Assembly (NCBI RefSeq): GCF_026191375.1
Contig: NZ_JAODTL010000051.1
Location: forward strand, 1 to 64,000
Length of the DNA stretch: 64,000 nucleotides
Source of the DNA: Marinomonas pontica
GTDB lineage: Bacteria > Pseudomonadota > Gammaproteobacteria > Pseudomonadales > Marinomonadaceae
Reading direction: 5' to 3'
Shown here one piece after another: positions 55,087 through 64,000 of the stretch; the stretch's first letter is position 1, and the number at the start of each line of letters is the position of its first letter. The translations under genes and the position numbers were made by a program. A model generated the notes under the pieces. It ran no database searches, was not told the DNA's origin, and saw only the letters and a program-made list of their open reading frames with translations.

Positions 55087-56423
55087 TTAGCTGTTTGCTA
55101 TTGAGCGCAACCGCATTATCTTACGAAATAGAGTGATTACTTCTAGTTCGCGAGCAATGGCGCGGTGGCCGATGTCGGTACGGAAATACACCTTGTCCCA
55201 AGACAATGTGTTCACAACATCGTAAGCCGCTGCTTGTGCTTCGGCAACGCTATCACCAAGAGCAACAGCGCAAAGGACACGCCCGCCATTAGTCACAACT
55301 TGGCCGTCTTTTAATGCTGTACCTGCTTGAAAAACTTTTTGGCCTTCAGGAAGTACCGTATCCAAACCAGAGATAACATCCCCTTTTGGGTAATCCGCTG
55401 GGTAGCCGCCAGCCGCAAGAACCACGCCTAAACTAGCGCGAGGGTCCCAGTCTGCTCAACGGTGTCTAGCTTGCCATTGACTGCAGCAAGACACATTTGC
55501 GCCAAATCAGAGCGTAAACGCATCATGATAGGTTGTGTTTCAGGGTCACCAAAACGACAGTTGTATTCTAGAGTCTTTGGCGTGCCATCGGGGGCAATCA
55601 TCACACCAGCGTACAAGAAACCACGGTAACGGTTGCCTTCCGCGTTCATGCCTTTAACTGTTGGCATGATGACTTCATTCATGATGCGATCATGAATTTC
55701 TGGCGTTACAACAGGGGCAGGAGAGTAAGCACCCATGCCGCCTGTGTTCGGGCCTTTATCGCCATTGTCGCGCGCTTTGTGATCTTGGCTCGTTGCCATC
55801 GGCAAAACAGTCTCGCCGTCTACCATGCAGATGAAGCTGGCTTCTTCGCCAACTAGGAACTCTTCGATAACAACACGGCTGCCCGCGTCGCCAAAAGAAT
55901 TGCCTTGTAGCATGTCTTCAACGGCTTCGATGGCTTCGGCTTCGGTTTGTGCCAAGATAACGCCTTTACCTGCCGCCAATCCGTCCGCTTTCACCACGAT
56001 CGGAGCGCCGTGTTGCTTGATGTAAGCAACAGCAGGTTCGATCTCAGTGAAGTTGCCGTAAGCTGCGGTTGGGATGTTGTGGCGAGCTAGGAAATCTTTG
56101 GTAAACGCTTTCGAGCCTTCTAATTGTGCTGCGGCTGCGGTTGGGCCAAAAATCGCTAAGCCTTCTTTTTCAAACGCATCAACCACACCAATAACCAAAG
56201 GCGCTTCTGGACCAACAATCGTCAGATCGATGCTTTCTTTTTTCGCGAAAGCCACAAGATCGGCAATGTCAGTCACGCCGATGTTTACGTTTTCTACTTT
56301 GATTTCAGTGGCTGAGCCTGCGTTACCTGGGGCAACAAAGACTTTTTCTACTTGGTTAGATTCTGCGGTTTTCCATGCGAGAGCATGTTCACGTCCGCCG
56401 TTACCAATAATAAGAACTTTCAT
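55087..56423 (-). CDS. purD: Phosphoribosylamine-glycine ligase, one frameshift
   Basis: Second step of purine synthesis (ATP-grasp). About 445 residues when mended, end-to-end with the family: [38 protein letters not shown], KDRDxG-like [21 protein letters not shown] and [14 protein letters not shown] [16 protein letters not shown]. The break lies near 55449-55453, where one added base joins the EQT end to [20 protein letters not shown]. Since purH beside it is whole and purD is needed for purine prototrophy, a read error is likely. Follows purH by about 100 bases with a hairpin between. Confidence 0.95.
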
Positions 56424-56445
56424 TATCTAATCCTTTGTATTGCAA

Positions 56446-56470
56446 GTCAGAGGCCGAAAAAGCCTCTGAC
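56446..56470 (-). promoter_or_regulatory. Hairpin between purH and purD
   Basis: GTCAGAGGC, seven-base loop, GCCTCTGAC: perfect nine-base arms in the spacer between the two purine genes. On the minus strand a T5 falls in the loop rather than after the stem, so it is more likely a processing or stability element than a terminator. Confidence 0.6.
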
Positions 56471-56525
56471 AACAAACTAATAAAACGTTGGCTTAATGAA
56501 CCACGGTTTATCAATGACGATGCTT

Positions 56526-58106
56526 TTAATGACGGAAGTGACGCATGCCAGTGAAGACCATTGCCATGCCCGCTTCGTCCGCGGCAGCGATGACTTCATC
56601 ATCACGCATAGAACCACCTGGCTGAATTACCGCCGTGATGCCTGCTTGTGCGGCCGCATCGATACCGTCACGGAATGGGAAGAAGGCATCAGACGCCATC
56701 ACAGAACCAACCACTTCTAGGTTTTCGTCAGCGGCTTTAATGCCTGCGATTTTAGCACTGTAAACGCGACTCATTTGGCCAGCGCCCACACCAATCGTTT
56801 GTTCCGCTTTTGCGTAAATAATGGCATTAGACTTAACAAATTTAGCCACTTTCCATGCAAACAATAGGTCTTTTAGTTCTTCTTCGCTAGGTTGGCGTTT
56901 AGAAACGATTTTAAGATCGTCCAACGTAATAACACCATCATCACGGTCTTGAACCAACAAGCCACCATTAACGCGCTTGTAATCAAGTGCGGCTGGTTTG
57001 TCTTTTGACCATTGGCCGCACTCAAGAAGACGAACGTTTTGCTTCGCGGCAACGATGTCAGCGGCTTCTTTGCTAACGCTTGGCGCAATGATGACTTCAA
57101 CGAATTGACGATCAACAATCGCCTGAGCGGTTTTAGCGTCTAGCTCTTGGTTGAACGCAATGATGCCGCCAAAGGCAGATGTTGGGTCAGTTTGGAAAGC
57201 AAGGTCGTAAGCTTCAAGCTGAGTTGCTGCCGTTGCCACACCACAAGGGTTGGCGTGCTTCACGATCACGCACGCTGGCTTATCAAAGCTTTTTACGCAC
57301 TCAAGAGCCGCATCCGTGTCAGCGATGTTGTTGTAAGACAACGCTTTACCTTGGATTTGTTTGGCTGTGCTGATAGACGCTTCTTTAGGGTTGGCTTCAA
57401 CGTAGAAAGCGGCTTTTTGGTGTGGGTTTTCACCGTAGCGCATTTCTTCTTGCTTGTTGAATTGTAGGTTAAAGGTGCGTGCGAAATCTTCGCTGCCGCC
57501 TTCGACTTTTTTGCCTAGGAAGTTGGCAATAGCGCCATCATAGTGAGACGTGTGTTCGAATGCTTTCACCGCAAGGTCAAAACGCTGTTCGAACGTCAAA
57601 CCGCCATCGGCTTTAAGAGAGGCCAAGATGCCTTCGTAGTTGGACGGAGACACAACGATGGCTACGTCTTTGTGGTTTTTCGCTGCGGAACGAACCATGG
57701 TCGGGCCGCCGATGTCAATGTTTTCAATCGCCATTGGTAGGTCGCAATCAGGGCGCTCGATGGTCGCTTCGAATGGGTAAAGGTTCACGACGACCATATC
57801 GATTTCTTCGATGCCGTGTTCTTTCATGATGGCGCCGTCGATGTCACGACGACCAAGAATGCCACCGTGCACTTTCGGATGTAATGTTTTAACGCGGCCG
57901 TCCATCATTTCAGGGAAGCCTGTGTAGTCAGAAACTTCGGTTGCGGCGACATTGTTGTCAAGTAAAAGGCGGTAAGTTCCACCAGTTGAAAGAATTTCAA
58001 CACCGTGAGCGGTTAATTCGCGCGCGAATTCGACAATGCCTGTTTTGTCGGAAACACTGATCAACGCTCTTTTGATAGGAGTTACTGTATTTTGATTTGC
58101 CATCAT
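56526..58106 (-). CDS. purH: Bifunctional AICAR transformylase / IMP cyclohydrolase
   Basis: Last two steps to IMP; 526 residues. IMP cyclohydrolase part: [30 protein letters not shown] and [20 protein letters not shown]. Transformylase part: the Lys-His of [13 protein letters not shown] near 270 and [14 protein letters not shown], then [27 protein letters not shown]. Starts MMANQN; the second ATG is equally possible. It follows fis with a terminator-like hairpin between, as in other gammaproteobacteria. Confidence 0.97.
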   Translation of the reverse strand: MMANQNTVTPIKRALISVSDKTGIVEFARELTAHGVEILSTGGTYRLLLDNNVAATEVSDYTGFPEMMDGRVKTLHPKVHGGILGRRDIDGAIMKEHGIEEIDMVVVNLYPFEATIERPDCDLPMAIENIDIGGPTMVRSAAKNHKDVAIVVSPSNYEGILASLKADGGLTFEQRFDLAVKAFEHTSHYDGAIANFLGKKVEGGSEDFARTFNLQFNKQEEMRYGENPHQKAAFYVEANPKEASISTAKQIQGKALSYNNIADTDAALECVKSFDKPACVIVKHANPCGVATAATQLEAYDLAFQTDPTSAFGGIIAFNQELDAKTAQAIVDRQFVEVIIAPSVSKEAADIVAAKQNVRLLECGQWSKDKPAALDYKRVNGGLLVQDRDDGVITLDDLKIVSKRQPSEEELKDLLFAWKVAKFVKSNAIIYAKAEQTIGVGAGQMSRVYSAKIAGIKAADENLEVVGSVMASDAFFPFRDGIDAAAQAGITAVIQPGGSMRDDEVIAAADEAGMAMVFTGMRHFRH

Positions 58107-58156
58107 GGTTCTCGCAATTAATTTAACACTAAATAAACAAGGGGAAGGTAAGACGA

Positions 58157-58182
58157 AAAAAAGGGCGAATTCGCCCTTTTTT
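58157..58182 (-). terminator. Terminator after fis
   Basis: AAAAAAGGGCGAA/TTCGCCCTTTTTT, a palindromic stem with T-tract on either strand, between the fis stop and the purH start. It should separate dusB-fis from purHD. Confidence 0.9.
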
Positions 58183-58190
58183 CTTTGTGC

Positions 58191-58514
58191 TTATAGCATG
58201 CCGTATTGCTTCAACTTCTTACGAAGTGTTCCTCGGTTTAAACCAAGGATGGTGGATGCTTTTGTTTGGTTATCCTTTGTGTAGCTCATGACAGACTCTA
58301 GCAAAGGCGCCTCAACCTCGGCTAAGACTAACTGGTATAAGTCTGTTATTGGCTGCCCATCAAGATGAGCGAAATAGTTTTGTAGGGCTTTTTCAACATT
58401 GTCACGTAGGGTTTGTGACTGCTCTGAAGAAGCGGCTTGAAACGTATGTGTATGAGTTTGTTCTACCACAGAATGACCTTCTATTTTTAAAGCTAACCAT
58501 TTATTAATGAGCAT
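58191..58514 (-). CDS. fis: DNA-binding protein Fis
   Basis: Nucleoid and growth-phase regulator. 107 residues with the C-terminal [34 protein letters not shown], almost the canonical Fis end, and the dimer helix [18 protein letters not shown]. coli Fis has 98 residues, so the true start may be slightly inside, though [12 protein letters not shown] has no clear conflict. It follows dusB by 73 bases, the classic dusB-fis operon. Confidence 0.95.
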   Translation of the reverse strand: MLINKWLALKIEGHSVVEQTHTHTFQAASSEQSQTLRDNVEKALQNYFAHLDGQPITDLYQLVLAEVEAPLLESVMSYTKDNQTKASTILGLNRGTLRKKLKQYGML

Positions 58515-58587
58515 TGATTATCATAGGGAAGAGTGATCTAAATCTTCATTTTTGATGTTCATCACATTAAGTGTAAGGTTCGTTTGT

Positions 58588-59556
58588 CTACTGACAAACA
58601 AAGAACTCTTCCAATTTATCAAGTTGTTCTTGCGTATTATCAATACGGTTAAACAAGCTGCGAAATTGTGTTTTATCCGCTAACGTTTGCAGGTACCAAC
58701 CAACGTGTTTGCGCGCAATACGCACGCCTAAATAATCACCATAAAATTGGTGTAAGGCGTTCACATGGTTGATAACCAGCTGTCTCACCTCAGATAAAGA
58801 TGGAGGTGCTAACAATTCGTTTGTTTGTAGATAGTGATTTATTTCGCGAAAAATCCATGGTCTTCCTTGCGCGGCTCGACCGACCATAATGCCATCGGCA
58901 TTGGTGTAATCTTTCACAAATTTAGCAGACTCGGCGTCTTTGATGTCCCCATTGGCAAAAATGGGAATGCTCAAATGATGCTTAATCTCTGCAATCGTGT
59001 CGTATTCAACTTGGCCTTGGAATTTGCATTCACGCGTTCGTCCATGAATTGCTAGAGCTTTAATGCCGATATCTTCGGCCATCTTGGCAATAGTAAGGCC
59101 ATTTTTCTGATCCAGACTCCATCCAGTGCGGATTTTTAGAGTGACAGGAACAGAAACACTATTTACAACCGATTCCAGTATGTCACGAACCAAGGCTTCA
59201 TCTTTTAGTAATGCTGAGCCTGCGGCTTTATTGCATACTTTTTTTGCGGGACAACCCATGTTGATATCGATGATTTGCGCGCCGAGTTCAACATTTTGTT
59301 GAGCGGCTTCAGCCATCATTTTTGGGTCACCACCAGCGATTTGAACGGATCTCGGTGAGACTTCAGCGTCGTGTATTAAACGATGGCGGCTTTTAGTCGA
59401 GTTCCACAGGCGAACATCAGAAGTAACCATCTCTGATACGACTAAACCTGCACCTTGGTCATGGCAAAGGCGGCGAAAAGGCAGATCTGTTACACCGGCC
59501 ATGGGCGCGAGAATAACAGGTTTGTCAACGCAATATGGGCCAATAGCAAATGCCAT
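58588..59556 (-). CDS. dusB: tRNA-dihydrouridine synthase B
   Basis: FMN enzyme reducing a uridine in the tRNA D-loop. 322 residues. N-terminus LAPMAGVTDLPFRRLCHDQGAG, catalytic cysteine in DINMGCPAKKVCNKAAGSAL, TLKIRTGW and ALAIHGRTRECKFQGQVEYD, then GIMVGRAAQGRPWIF. Upstream member of the dusB-fis unit. A 156-base region before it, after the zinc-ribbon gene, shows no other gene. Confidence 0.96.
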   Translation of the reverse strand: MAFAIGPYCVDKPVILAPMAGVTDLPFRRLCHDQGAGLVVSEMVTSDVRLWNSTKSRHRLIHDAEVSPRSVQIAGGDPKMMAEAAQQNVELGAQIIDINMGCPAKKVCNKAAGSALLKDEALVRDILESVVNSVSVPVTLKIRTGWSLDQKNGLTIAKMAEDIGIKALAIHGRTRECKFQGQVEYDTIAEIKHHLSIPIFANGDIKDAESAKFVKDYTNADGIMVGRAAQGRPWIFREINHYLQTNELLAPPSLSEVRQLVINHVNALHQFYGDYLGVRIARKHVGWYLQTLADKTQFRSLFNRIDNTQEQLDKLEEFFVCQ

Positions 59557-59712
59557 GATGTTCCTGAATACTGGATTGAATGTTAAAGATCGTCGACAGT
59601 GTCGAGCGGGCGTGAATAATACCTAGGCAATCGCCATTTTTGAAGTCTTGACAGACTAAAAACTGACTATTTTTTGTTCTTTTTTATCGGTTAGTGATAA
59701 AAGTCCGCAAAA

Positions 59713-61059
59713 CTAGTAGGAGCGCGTGTCTGAAGGGAAGGCTCTTAGCTGATGTGTGACGGCGCGGGCGCCCGGATCTTGGATTGGAATCACCAAATGA
59801 ATAGGGGTGTTTGGTGGCATATAGGTAATATCTAGGAAGTCTTTATGTAAATAATCGTTTGGCGCAAAGAGACGTGCCGCGACGGGGAGGCCATTAAGGT
59901 CGAAAAATTCCAGTGCGATTTTTGGCATCGGCTGAGAAAAGTCACTGGTGTTGGTGATGATGGCATTGACCAGTAAGGTGTTTGGCAATGTGGGGTGACT
60001 TTGGATGCGCACATGCTGAATAGTGATTGCTGTTGTGTCCTCAAACCCAGGGAGCGTGCATCCAGTGTAGGAGCACAATGTTCGATAGATTGGTCGGAAG
60101 CTGGATGAGCGGCTACCTTCGTCAAAAAAGTGCATAGCAACTTGTGCTGATAGGATGGCGATGCCTAATAATGATGCGAAAAACCACAGCCAAGGGTGTG
60201 ACTTCTTTTTGTGTGATGCGGGTTCGGATTCGCCCAGTAGTGGTGCTAAGCTCTGTTGCGCTGACAGCTGTTCCAATATTGAATGCTGACTTTTGATGTC
60301 AGACGGGCGCGCTTGTTCTGACGCTGTTTGAGCCAAAGAGTGTAATGCGACCATGTAGTCCGGCTCTTGGGCTGGCATTGTGGGCTCAACTGGTGCTGTC
60401 GCTTTAGGCATGGCAGTAAGATTTGTTGGTGTTGGTGGCGTTTGTGTCGTCTTAGAGGTATTGGAGAATGATTTTAACGCGGCTTCCACTTCAGCCAGTT
60501 CCACTTCCCATGGAGCAGGCTCGTTTTGGTTAGAGGCTTGGTTCTGTTTTGGTGTCTCTGCCTGTCTTGGTTGCTCTATTTTTGGCGCTGCTTCAGCGGT
60601 GCTCTCGGCTGTTGCTGGCTTATTGTTTGCCTGTAACGGCCGTGTGTCATCGTTGTTTGGTTCTTCGACTTTGTTGGATGGTGTTGGGGTGGTCTTTTTC
60701 TTCTCGCCGAGTGGGTAAAGGTCCTCGTCATCGAAAAGAGTGTGTAGCCAATCTGGGTTCACGACATCGTCAGTAGGGGAAAATTGTTCATTGATGGTAT
60801 TTTGCTTACGAGGCGGTGACAGGGGGCGCTCTGTTTCTGTTAGGGTGTTTGCGAGAGCGTGTTCTTTGGTTGCTGAAACCGTAGTTCGGCTTTCTTGGTT
60901 TTTTTGCACTGTTTCCGACGGGTTGGTCAGTTTTCCAGCATCAAAAATATGGAAGCATTGTCCGCATCGGACTTTGCGCTTGGCCATGCTTAATACCTCG
61001 TCACTTACACGAAATGCAGTCGAACATTTGGGGCAGCGAGTAATAAAGCTATTGGCCAT
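59713..61059 (-). CDS. Zinc-ribbon (MJ0042) and DUF3426 membrane protein
   Basis: 448 residues. An N-terminal MJ0042-type zinc ribbon, FITRCPKCSTAFRVSDEVLS then VRCGQCFHIFDAG (two CxxC), a long low-complexity linker rich in Pro, Thr, Gln and Glu, one membrane span near 285-307 (WLWFFASLLGIAILSAQVAM), and the periplasmic DUF3426 domain (LCSYTGCTLPGFEDTTAI, VNAIITNTSDFSQPMPKIAL). Such genes sit between prmA and dusB in many relatives. Function unknown; the layout suggests a membrane-tethered binding or regulatory protein. Confidence 0.92.
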   Translation of the reverse strand: MANSFITRCPKCSTAFRVSDEVLSMAKRKVRCGQCFHIFDAGKLTNPSETVQKNQESRTTVSATKEHALANTLTETERPLSPPRKQNTINEQFSPTDDVVNPDWLHTLFDDEDLYPLGEKKKTTPTPSNKVEEPNNDDTRPLQANNKPATAESTAEAAPKIEQPRQAETPKQNQASNQNEPAPWEVELAEVEAALKSFSNTSKTTQTPPTPTNLTAMPKATAPVEPTMPAQEPDYMVALHSLAQTASEQARPSDIKSQHSILEQLSAQQSLAPLLGESEPASHKKKSHPWLWFFASLLGIAILSAQVAMHFFDEGSRSSSFRPIYRTLCSYTGCTLPGFEDTTAITIQHVRIQSHPTLPNTLLVNAIITNTSDFSQPMPKIALEFFDLNGLPVAARLFAPNDYLHKDFLDITYMPPNTPIHLVIPIQDPGARAVTHQLRAFPSDTRSY

Positions 61060-61098
61060 GGGGTGTCATCTTCCTTATTAAAACATCTCTAAACGGGG

Positions 61099-61989
61099 TT
61101 ATGCGTGCTTTGTGGCAACGATGCGTACCCATTCTTCTTTTTCAGCAATCGAGTCAATCGTAAACCATTCTTGATAGGCTTCAACGACTTCCTGAGCTTG
61201 GTTGGCCAGTATGCCAGATAGCGCCAATTGACCACCGTTTTTTACTAAAGCGGAAATAGTCGGTGCAAGATGAGCAAGTGGGCCTGCCAATATGTTGGCG
61301 ACAACGATGTCAGCTTGTAGTTCAGATTCGTATGGCGGAAGTTTGACTTCAATGCGTTTTGGGTCAATGTTGTTACGCTGCGCATTGGCTTCTGTTGCTT
61401 GAACGGCTTGTGGGTCAATGTCGATTCCCACCATATTGTTGGCGCCAAGCAATAGTCCCGCAATGCCTAAAATGCCGGAGCCACAACCATAATCGATAAT
61501 GGTTTTGTCTTGGCAGTCGATGCTGTCTAACCATTGTAAACACAAGGCCGTTGTTGGGTGAGTGCCGGTACCAAAAGCCAAACCAGGATCCAACATCAGG
61601 GTTACCGCGTTTGGATCGGGTACTTCACGCCAGCTTGGGCATACCCAAAGGCGCTCACCAAACTGAATGGGATGATAGCTGTCCATCCATTCTCGTTCCC
61701 AGTCTTTGTCTTCGAGTATCTCAATTTTCATGTCGATATCGGATTCATGGATGGATTCGGCTTTGTGCTCAATCACAGGGCGGATGTGTTCAATGTCGGC
61801 ATCGGCTTCAAAAAGCCCAGTGACCTTGGTGTTTTTCCAAAGTGGTGTTGTGTTCAGGTCAGGTTCGTATACCGGATCATCATGAACGTCTTCAAAGGTG
61901 ACAACCAGTGCACCACATTCTAAAAGAGTGTCTTCGAAAGCCGGGACGTGATCAGGCGTGGTATGGATACATATTTGAAGCCAAGGCAT
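61099..61989 (-). CDS. prmA: Ribosomal protein L11 methyltransferase
   Basis: SAM enzyme that trimethylates L11. About 296 residues from MPWLQICIHTTPDHVPAFED, the family's usual start, chosen over an earlier in-frame start. The N-terminal L11-binding domain is followed by AFGTGTHPTTALCLQWLD, motif I KTIIDYGCGSGILGIAGLLLGA, DIDPQAVQATEANAQRNN and VVANILAGPLAHLAP with the NxLA-type catalytic loop. It follows accC by about 120 bases and precedes the zinc-ribbon gene by 40. Confidence 0.96.
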   Translation of the reverse strand: MPWLQICIHTTPDHVPAFEDTLLECGALVVTFEDVHDDPVYEPDLNTTPLWKNTKVTGLFEADADIEHIRPVIEHKAESIHESDIDMKIEILEDKDWEREWMDSYHPIQFGERLWVCPSWREVPDPNAVTLMLDPGLAFGTGTHPTTALCLQWLDSIDCQDKTIIDYGCGSGILGIAGLLLGANNMVGIDIDPQAVQATEANAQRNNIDPKRIEVKLPPYESELQADIVVANILAGPLAHLAPTISALVKNGGQLALSGILANQAQEVVEAYQEWFTIDSIAEKEEWVRIVATKHA

Positions 61990-62061
61990 AAAGTGGAGTC
62001 CAACAATAAACAAACAGGAATAGAATAACGAAGCTTGGAGCGAGAGGCGAGAGGAAAATGA

Positions 62062-62096
62062 TTGCCCCTAGTGAATTATGTGTTCACTAGGGGCAA
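62062..62096 (-). terminator. Terminator after accC
   Basis: Perfect 14-base arms TTGCCCCTAGTGAA / TTCACTAGGGGCAA around a seven-base loop, 12 bases beyond the accC stop. The minus-strand tail (TCATTTTCC) is moderately T-rich. Confidence 0.82.
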
Positions 62097-62107
62097 AACT
62101 GCGGACA

Positions 62108-63448
62108 TTAAAGACCGAGTTTTTTCTCCAAATAATGGATGTTAACGCCGCCAGCAATGAAGTTAGCATCATTTACTAGCTCTTTTTGAAGCTCAATGTT
62201 GGTTTTGATACCGTCGATGAAAGTTTCATCTAGAGCGCCAGAAAGGCGTTTTAGAGCAGCAGTACGATCAGGCGCATGACAAATGATTTTTGCAATCATT
62301 GAATCGTACGTCGGTGGTACAGAGTAGCCGCTGTATAGGTGTGAATCGACACGAACACCCATGCCGCCTGGTGCGTGGAAATACTCCACTTTACCTGGGC
62401 AAGGCATGAAAGTTTTCGCGTCTTCTGCGTTGATACGAGACTCAACTGCGTGGCCGTTTAGCTTGATGTCTTCTTGTTTCAAAGACAAAGGCAAGCCGCT
62501 GGCAATACGCAACTGCTCTTTTACGATGTCTACGCCTGTGACCATTTCAGTCACTGGGTGCTCTACCTGTACACGAGTGTTCATCTCGATGAAGTAGAAG
62601 TTGCCATCTTCGTAAAGGAACTCAAATGTGCCCGCACCACGGTAGTTGATCTTGATACAAGCATCAACACACGCTTTCAAGCACGCTTGGCGAGATTCTT
62701 CGTTCAGCATTGGTGCTGGTGCTTCTTCCAATACTTTTTGGTGACGACGTTGTAAAGAACAGTCGCGATCGTATAAATGAACCGCATTGCCTTGACCATC
62801 GGCCAACACTTGTACTTCTACGTGACGTGGGTTTTGTAGGAATTTTTCCATGTAAACCGTGCTGTCACCAAAGTAAGAGCCAGCTTCAGATTGCGTGATA
62901 CTGATCGATTTTAGAAGGCTGCCTTCGTTGTGAACAACGCGCATGCCGCGACCACCACCGCCTGCTGCGGCTTTAACGATAACCGGGAAACCGATTTCGT
63001 TTGCAACACGGATACATTCTTCTGGATCAGAAGGCACTGGGCCATTAGAACCAGGAACCGTAGGTACACCCGCTTCTTTCATTGCCTTGATAGCAGACAC
63101 TTTGTCGCCCATAAGGCGAATGGTTTCTGCTTTTGGACCAATGAAAGTAAAGCCAGAACGTTCAACTTGCTCTGCGAAGTCCGCATTTTCAGCAAGGAAG
63201 CCGTAACCTGGGTGGATCGCTGAAGTATCTGTCAGTTCGGCCGCACTAATGATGGCTGGAATGTTCAAATAACTTTGAGCAGATGGGTTTGGCCCAATGC
63301 AGATAGATTCGTCTGCAAGGCGCACATGGAGTAAGTCACGGTCAATCTTAGAGTGAACCGCAACGGTTTTGATACCGAGTTCTTTACACGCACGTAAAAT
63401 ACGTAGCGCGATTTCGCCTCGGTTAGCAATCAATACCTTATCGAGCAT
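62108..63448 (-). CDS. accC: Acetyl-CoA carboxylase, biotin carboxylase subunit
   Basis: ATP-grasp enzyme that carboxylates biotin on AccB. 446 residues, normal. [20 protein letters not shown] opens it; glycine-rich ATP loop in [14 protein letters not shown], catalytic [14 protein letters not shown] and the KVLEEAPAP segment. It starts 20 bases after accB, the usual two-gene operon. Confidence 0.97.
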   Translation of the reverse strand: MLDKVLIANRGEIALRILRACKELGIKTVAVHSKIDRDLLHVRLADESICIGPNPSAQSYLNIPAIISAAELTDTSAIHPGYGFLAENADFAEQVERSGFTFIGPKAETIRLMGDKVSAIKAMKEAGVPTVPGSNGPVPSDPEECIRVANEIGFPVIVKAAAGGGGRGMRVVHNEGSLLKSISITQSEAGSYFGDSTVYMEKFLQNPRHVEVQVLADGQGNAVHLYDRDCSLQRRHQKVLEEAPAPMLNEESRQACLKACVDACIKINYRGAGTFEFLYEDGNFYFIEMNTRVQVEHPVTEMVTGVDIVKEQLRIASGLPLSLKQEDIKLNGHAVESRINAEDAKTFMPCPGKVEYFHAPGGMGVRVDSHLYSGYSVPPTYDSMIAKIICHAPDRTAALKRLSGALDETFIDGIKTNIELQKELVNDANFIAGGVNIHYLEKKLGL

Positions 63449-63468
63449 GATGAAACCTTTGCGTTGGA

Positions 63469-63915
63469 TTAAATGATAGTAATAAGAGGCTGGTCGAATT
63501 CAACTGGTTCGCCGTCTTCTACAAGGATAGCGCCAATTGTGCCAGACTTATCGGCTTCAATTTGGTTCATCATTTTCATCGCTTCAACGATACAGATAGT
63601 ATCGCCAACGTTCACTTTTTGGCCTACTTCAATGAAAGGCTTAGCACCTGGTGCAGAAGACTTGTAGTAAGTACCAACCATTGGAGAGTTAACTGTATGA
63701 CCAGAAATAGCCGCTGGCGCTTCTGGTGCTGCAGTAGACGCTGCTACTGGAGCCGCCGCAGGTGCAGCCATTACAGGAGCGGTCATCATAGGTGCTTGAA
63801 CTGGCGCACCACCACGACTAATACGAACAGCTTCTTCGCCTTCTTTGATTTCAATCTCGTAGACGTTAGATTCTTCTAAAAGCTCGATTAGTTTTTTGAT
63901 TTTACGAATGTCCAT
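63469..63915 (-). CDS. accB: Acetyl-CoA carboxylase biotin carboxyl carrier protein
   Basis: Carries biotin between AccC and the AccAD transferase. 148 residues. N-terminal [20 protein letters not shown], an Ala/Pro-rich flexible linker about 35-70 and the biotinyl domain with the modified lysine in [15 protein letters not shown] near 112. The thumb sequence [14 protein letters not shown] is present. The 85 bases beyond its start to the window end show only the beginning of its promoter region. Confidence 0.97.
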   Translation of the reverse strand: MDIRKIKKLIELLEESNVYEIEIKEGEEAVRISRGGAPVQAPMMTAPVMAAPAAAPVAASTAAPEAPAAISGHTVNSPMVGTYYKSSAPGAKPFIEVGQKVNVGDTICIVEAMKMMNQIEADKSGTIGAILVEDGEPVEFDQPLITII

Positions 63916-64000
63916 GATTACTCTCTTCTGTCTGTATTTAGTGGTTCAGTGATTATGACATTCACTGATTATTATAACTTGGTGTACTGCTCACGGTATT

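Noticed and set aside
60380-60718. Open frame of 112 codons on the plus strand opposite the DUF3426 gene
   Set aside because: It mirrors the low-complexity linker of the opposite gene, is Val/Ser/Cys-rich and has no ribosome site.
61558-61923. 121-codon plus-strand frame opposite prmA
   Set aside because: Antisense to conserved prmA motifs; no ribosome site and no recognisable features.
1-64000. CRISPR arrays, insertion sequences, prophage or integron structures
   Set aside because: No repeated spacers, transposase or integrase motifs, or phage genes appear on either strand.

Overview
The window reads as a chromosomal segment of a marine gammaproteobacterium of the Oceanospirillales type; Marinomonas is my best guess from overall protein character, but I could not run a comparison. 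Support for a gammaproteobacterium: the gene order accB-accC-prmA-(zinc-ribbon/DUF3426)-dusB-fis-purH-purD, class Ia ribonucleotide reductase nrdA-nrdB-yfaE with paired NrdR boxes, Coq7, and many TRAP/TctA carboxylate transporters typical of marine heterotrophs. I see no rRNA, tRNA, CRISPR, prophage or insertion sequence.

Layout. 1-2.5 kb: the end of a TctA permease gene, a YciI protein, a nucleotidyltransferase remnant on the minus strand, and a small ORF coupled to a frame-split zeta-toxin-like kinase. 2.5-4.5 kb: inositol-phosphatase-like protein and D-lactate dehydrogenase (minus). 4.8-10.5 kb: a hybrid sensor kinase and a soluble PAS chemoreceptor, both with several breaks in frame. 10.6-24.7 kb: the metabolic centrepiece, a MarR regulator and DctPQM TRAP transporter (minus) divergent from nine plus-strand genes (CoA transferase, thiolase, enoyl-CoA hydratase, SDR, acyl-CoA dehydrogenase, feruloyl-CoA-synthase-like ligase, hydroxybenzoyl-CoA-thioesterase-like protein, EtfB, EtfA). 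Together they look like an uptake and beta-oxidation pathway for an aromatic or phenylpropanoid-type acid. 24.8-31.8 kb: TrkH, a YdeP-type molybdenum oxidoreductase with FdhD, and an M23 peptidase. 31.9-35.2 kb: a TAXI-TRAP system. 35.5-45.3 kb: HAD phosphatase, methyltransferase, acs with a LuxR-type response regulator, yidD, pheA, a TonB receptor with a periplasmic partner, alpha/beta hydrolase and a CDP-alcohol phosphatidyltransferase. 45.3-49.2 kb: ribonucleotide reductase. 49.4-55 kb: a DUF1624 membrane protein, alkB, pdxH, coq7, a HIT protein, a 7TM-DISM sensor and a small membrane protein. 55-64 kb: the minus-strand housekeeping block from purD back to accB.

A feature of the whole window is broken reading frames: I count about 16 single-base indels in 12 genes, mostly in short homopolymers, including in purD, pdxH and acs. 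One extra or missing base restores a full-length conserved protein at each. Because they hit unrelated, otherwise intact housekeeping genes, I read most as sequencing errors rather than gene decay. Genes restored by such a correction at one or two sites are typed CDS with the lesion described; genes with three or more lesions, and the zeta-like gene, are typed pseudogene. The zeta-like gene deserves separate thought because its break falls exactly on a T TTT TTT slippery heptamer.
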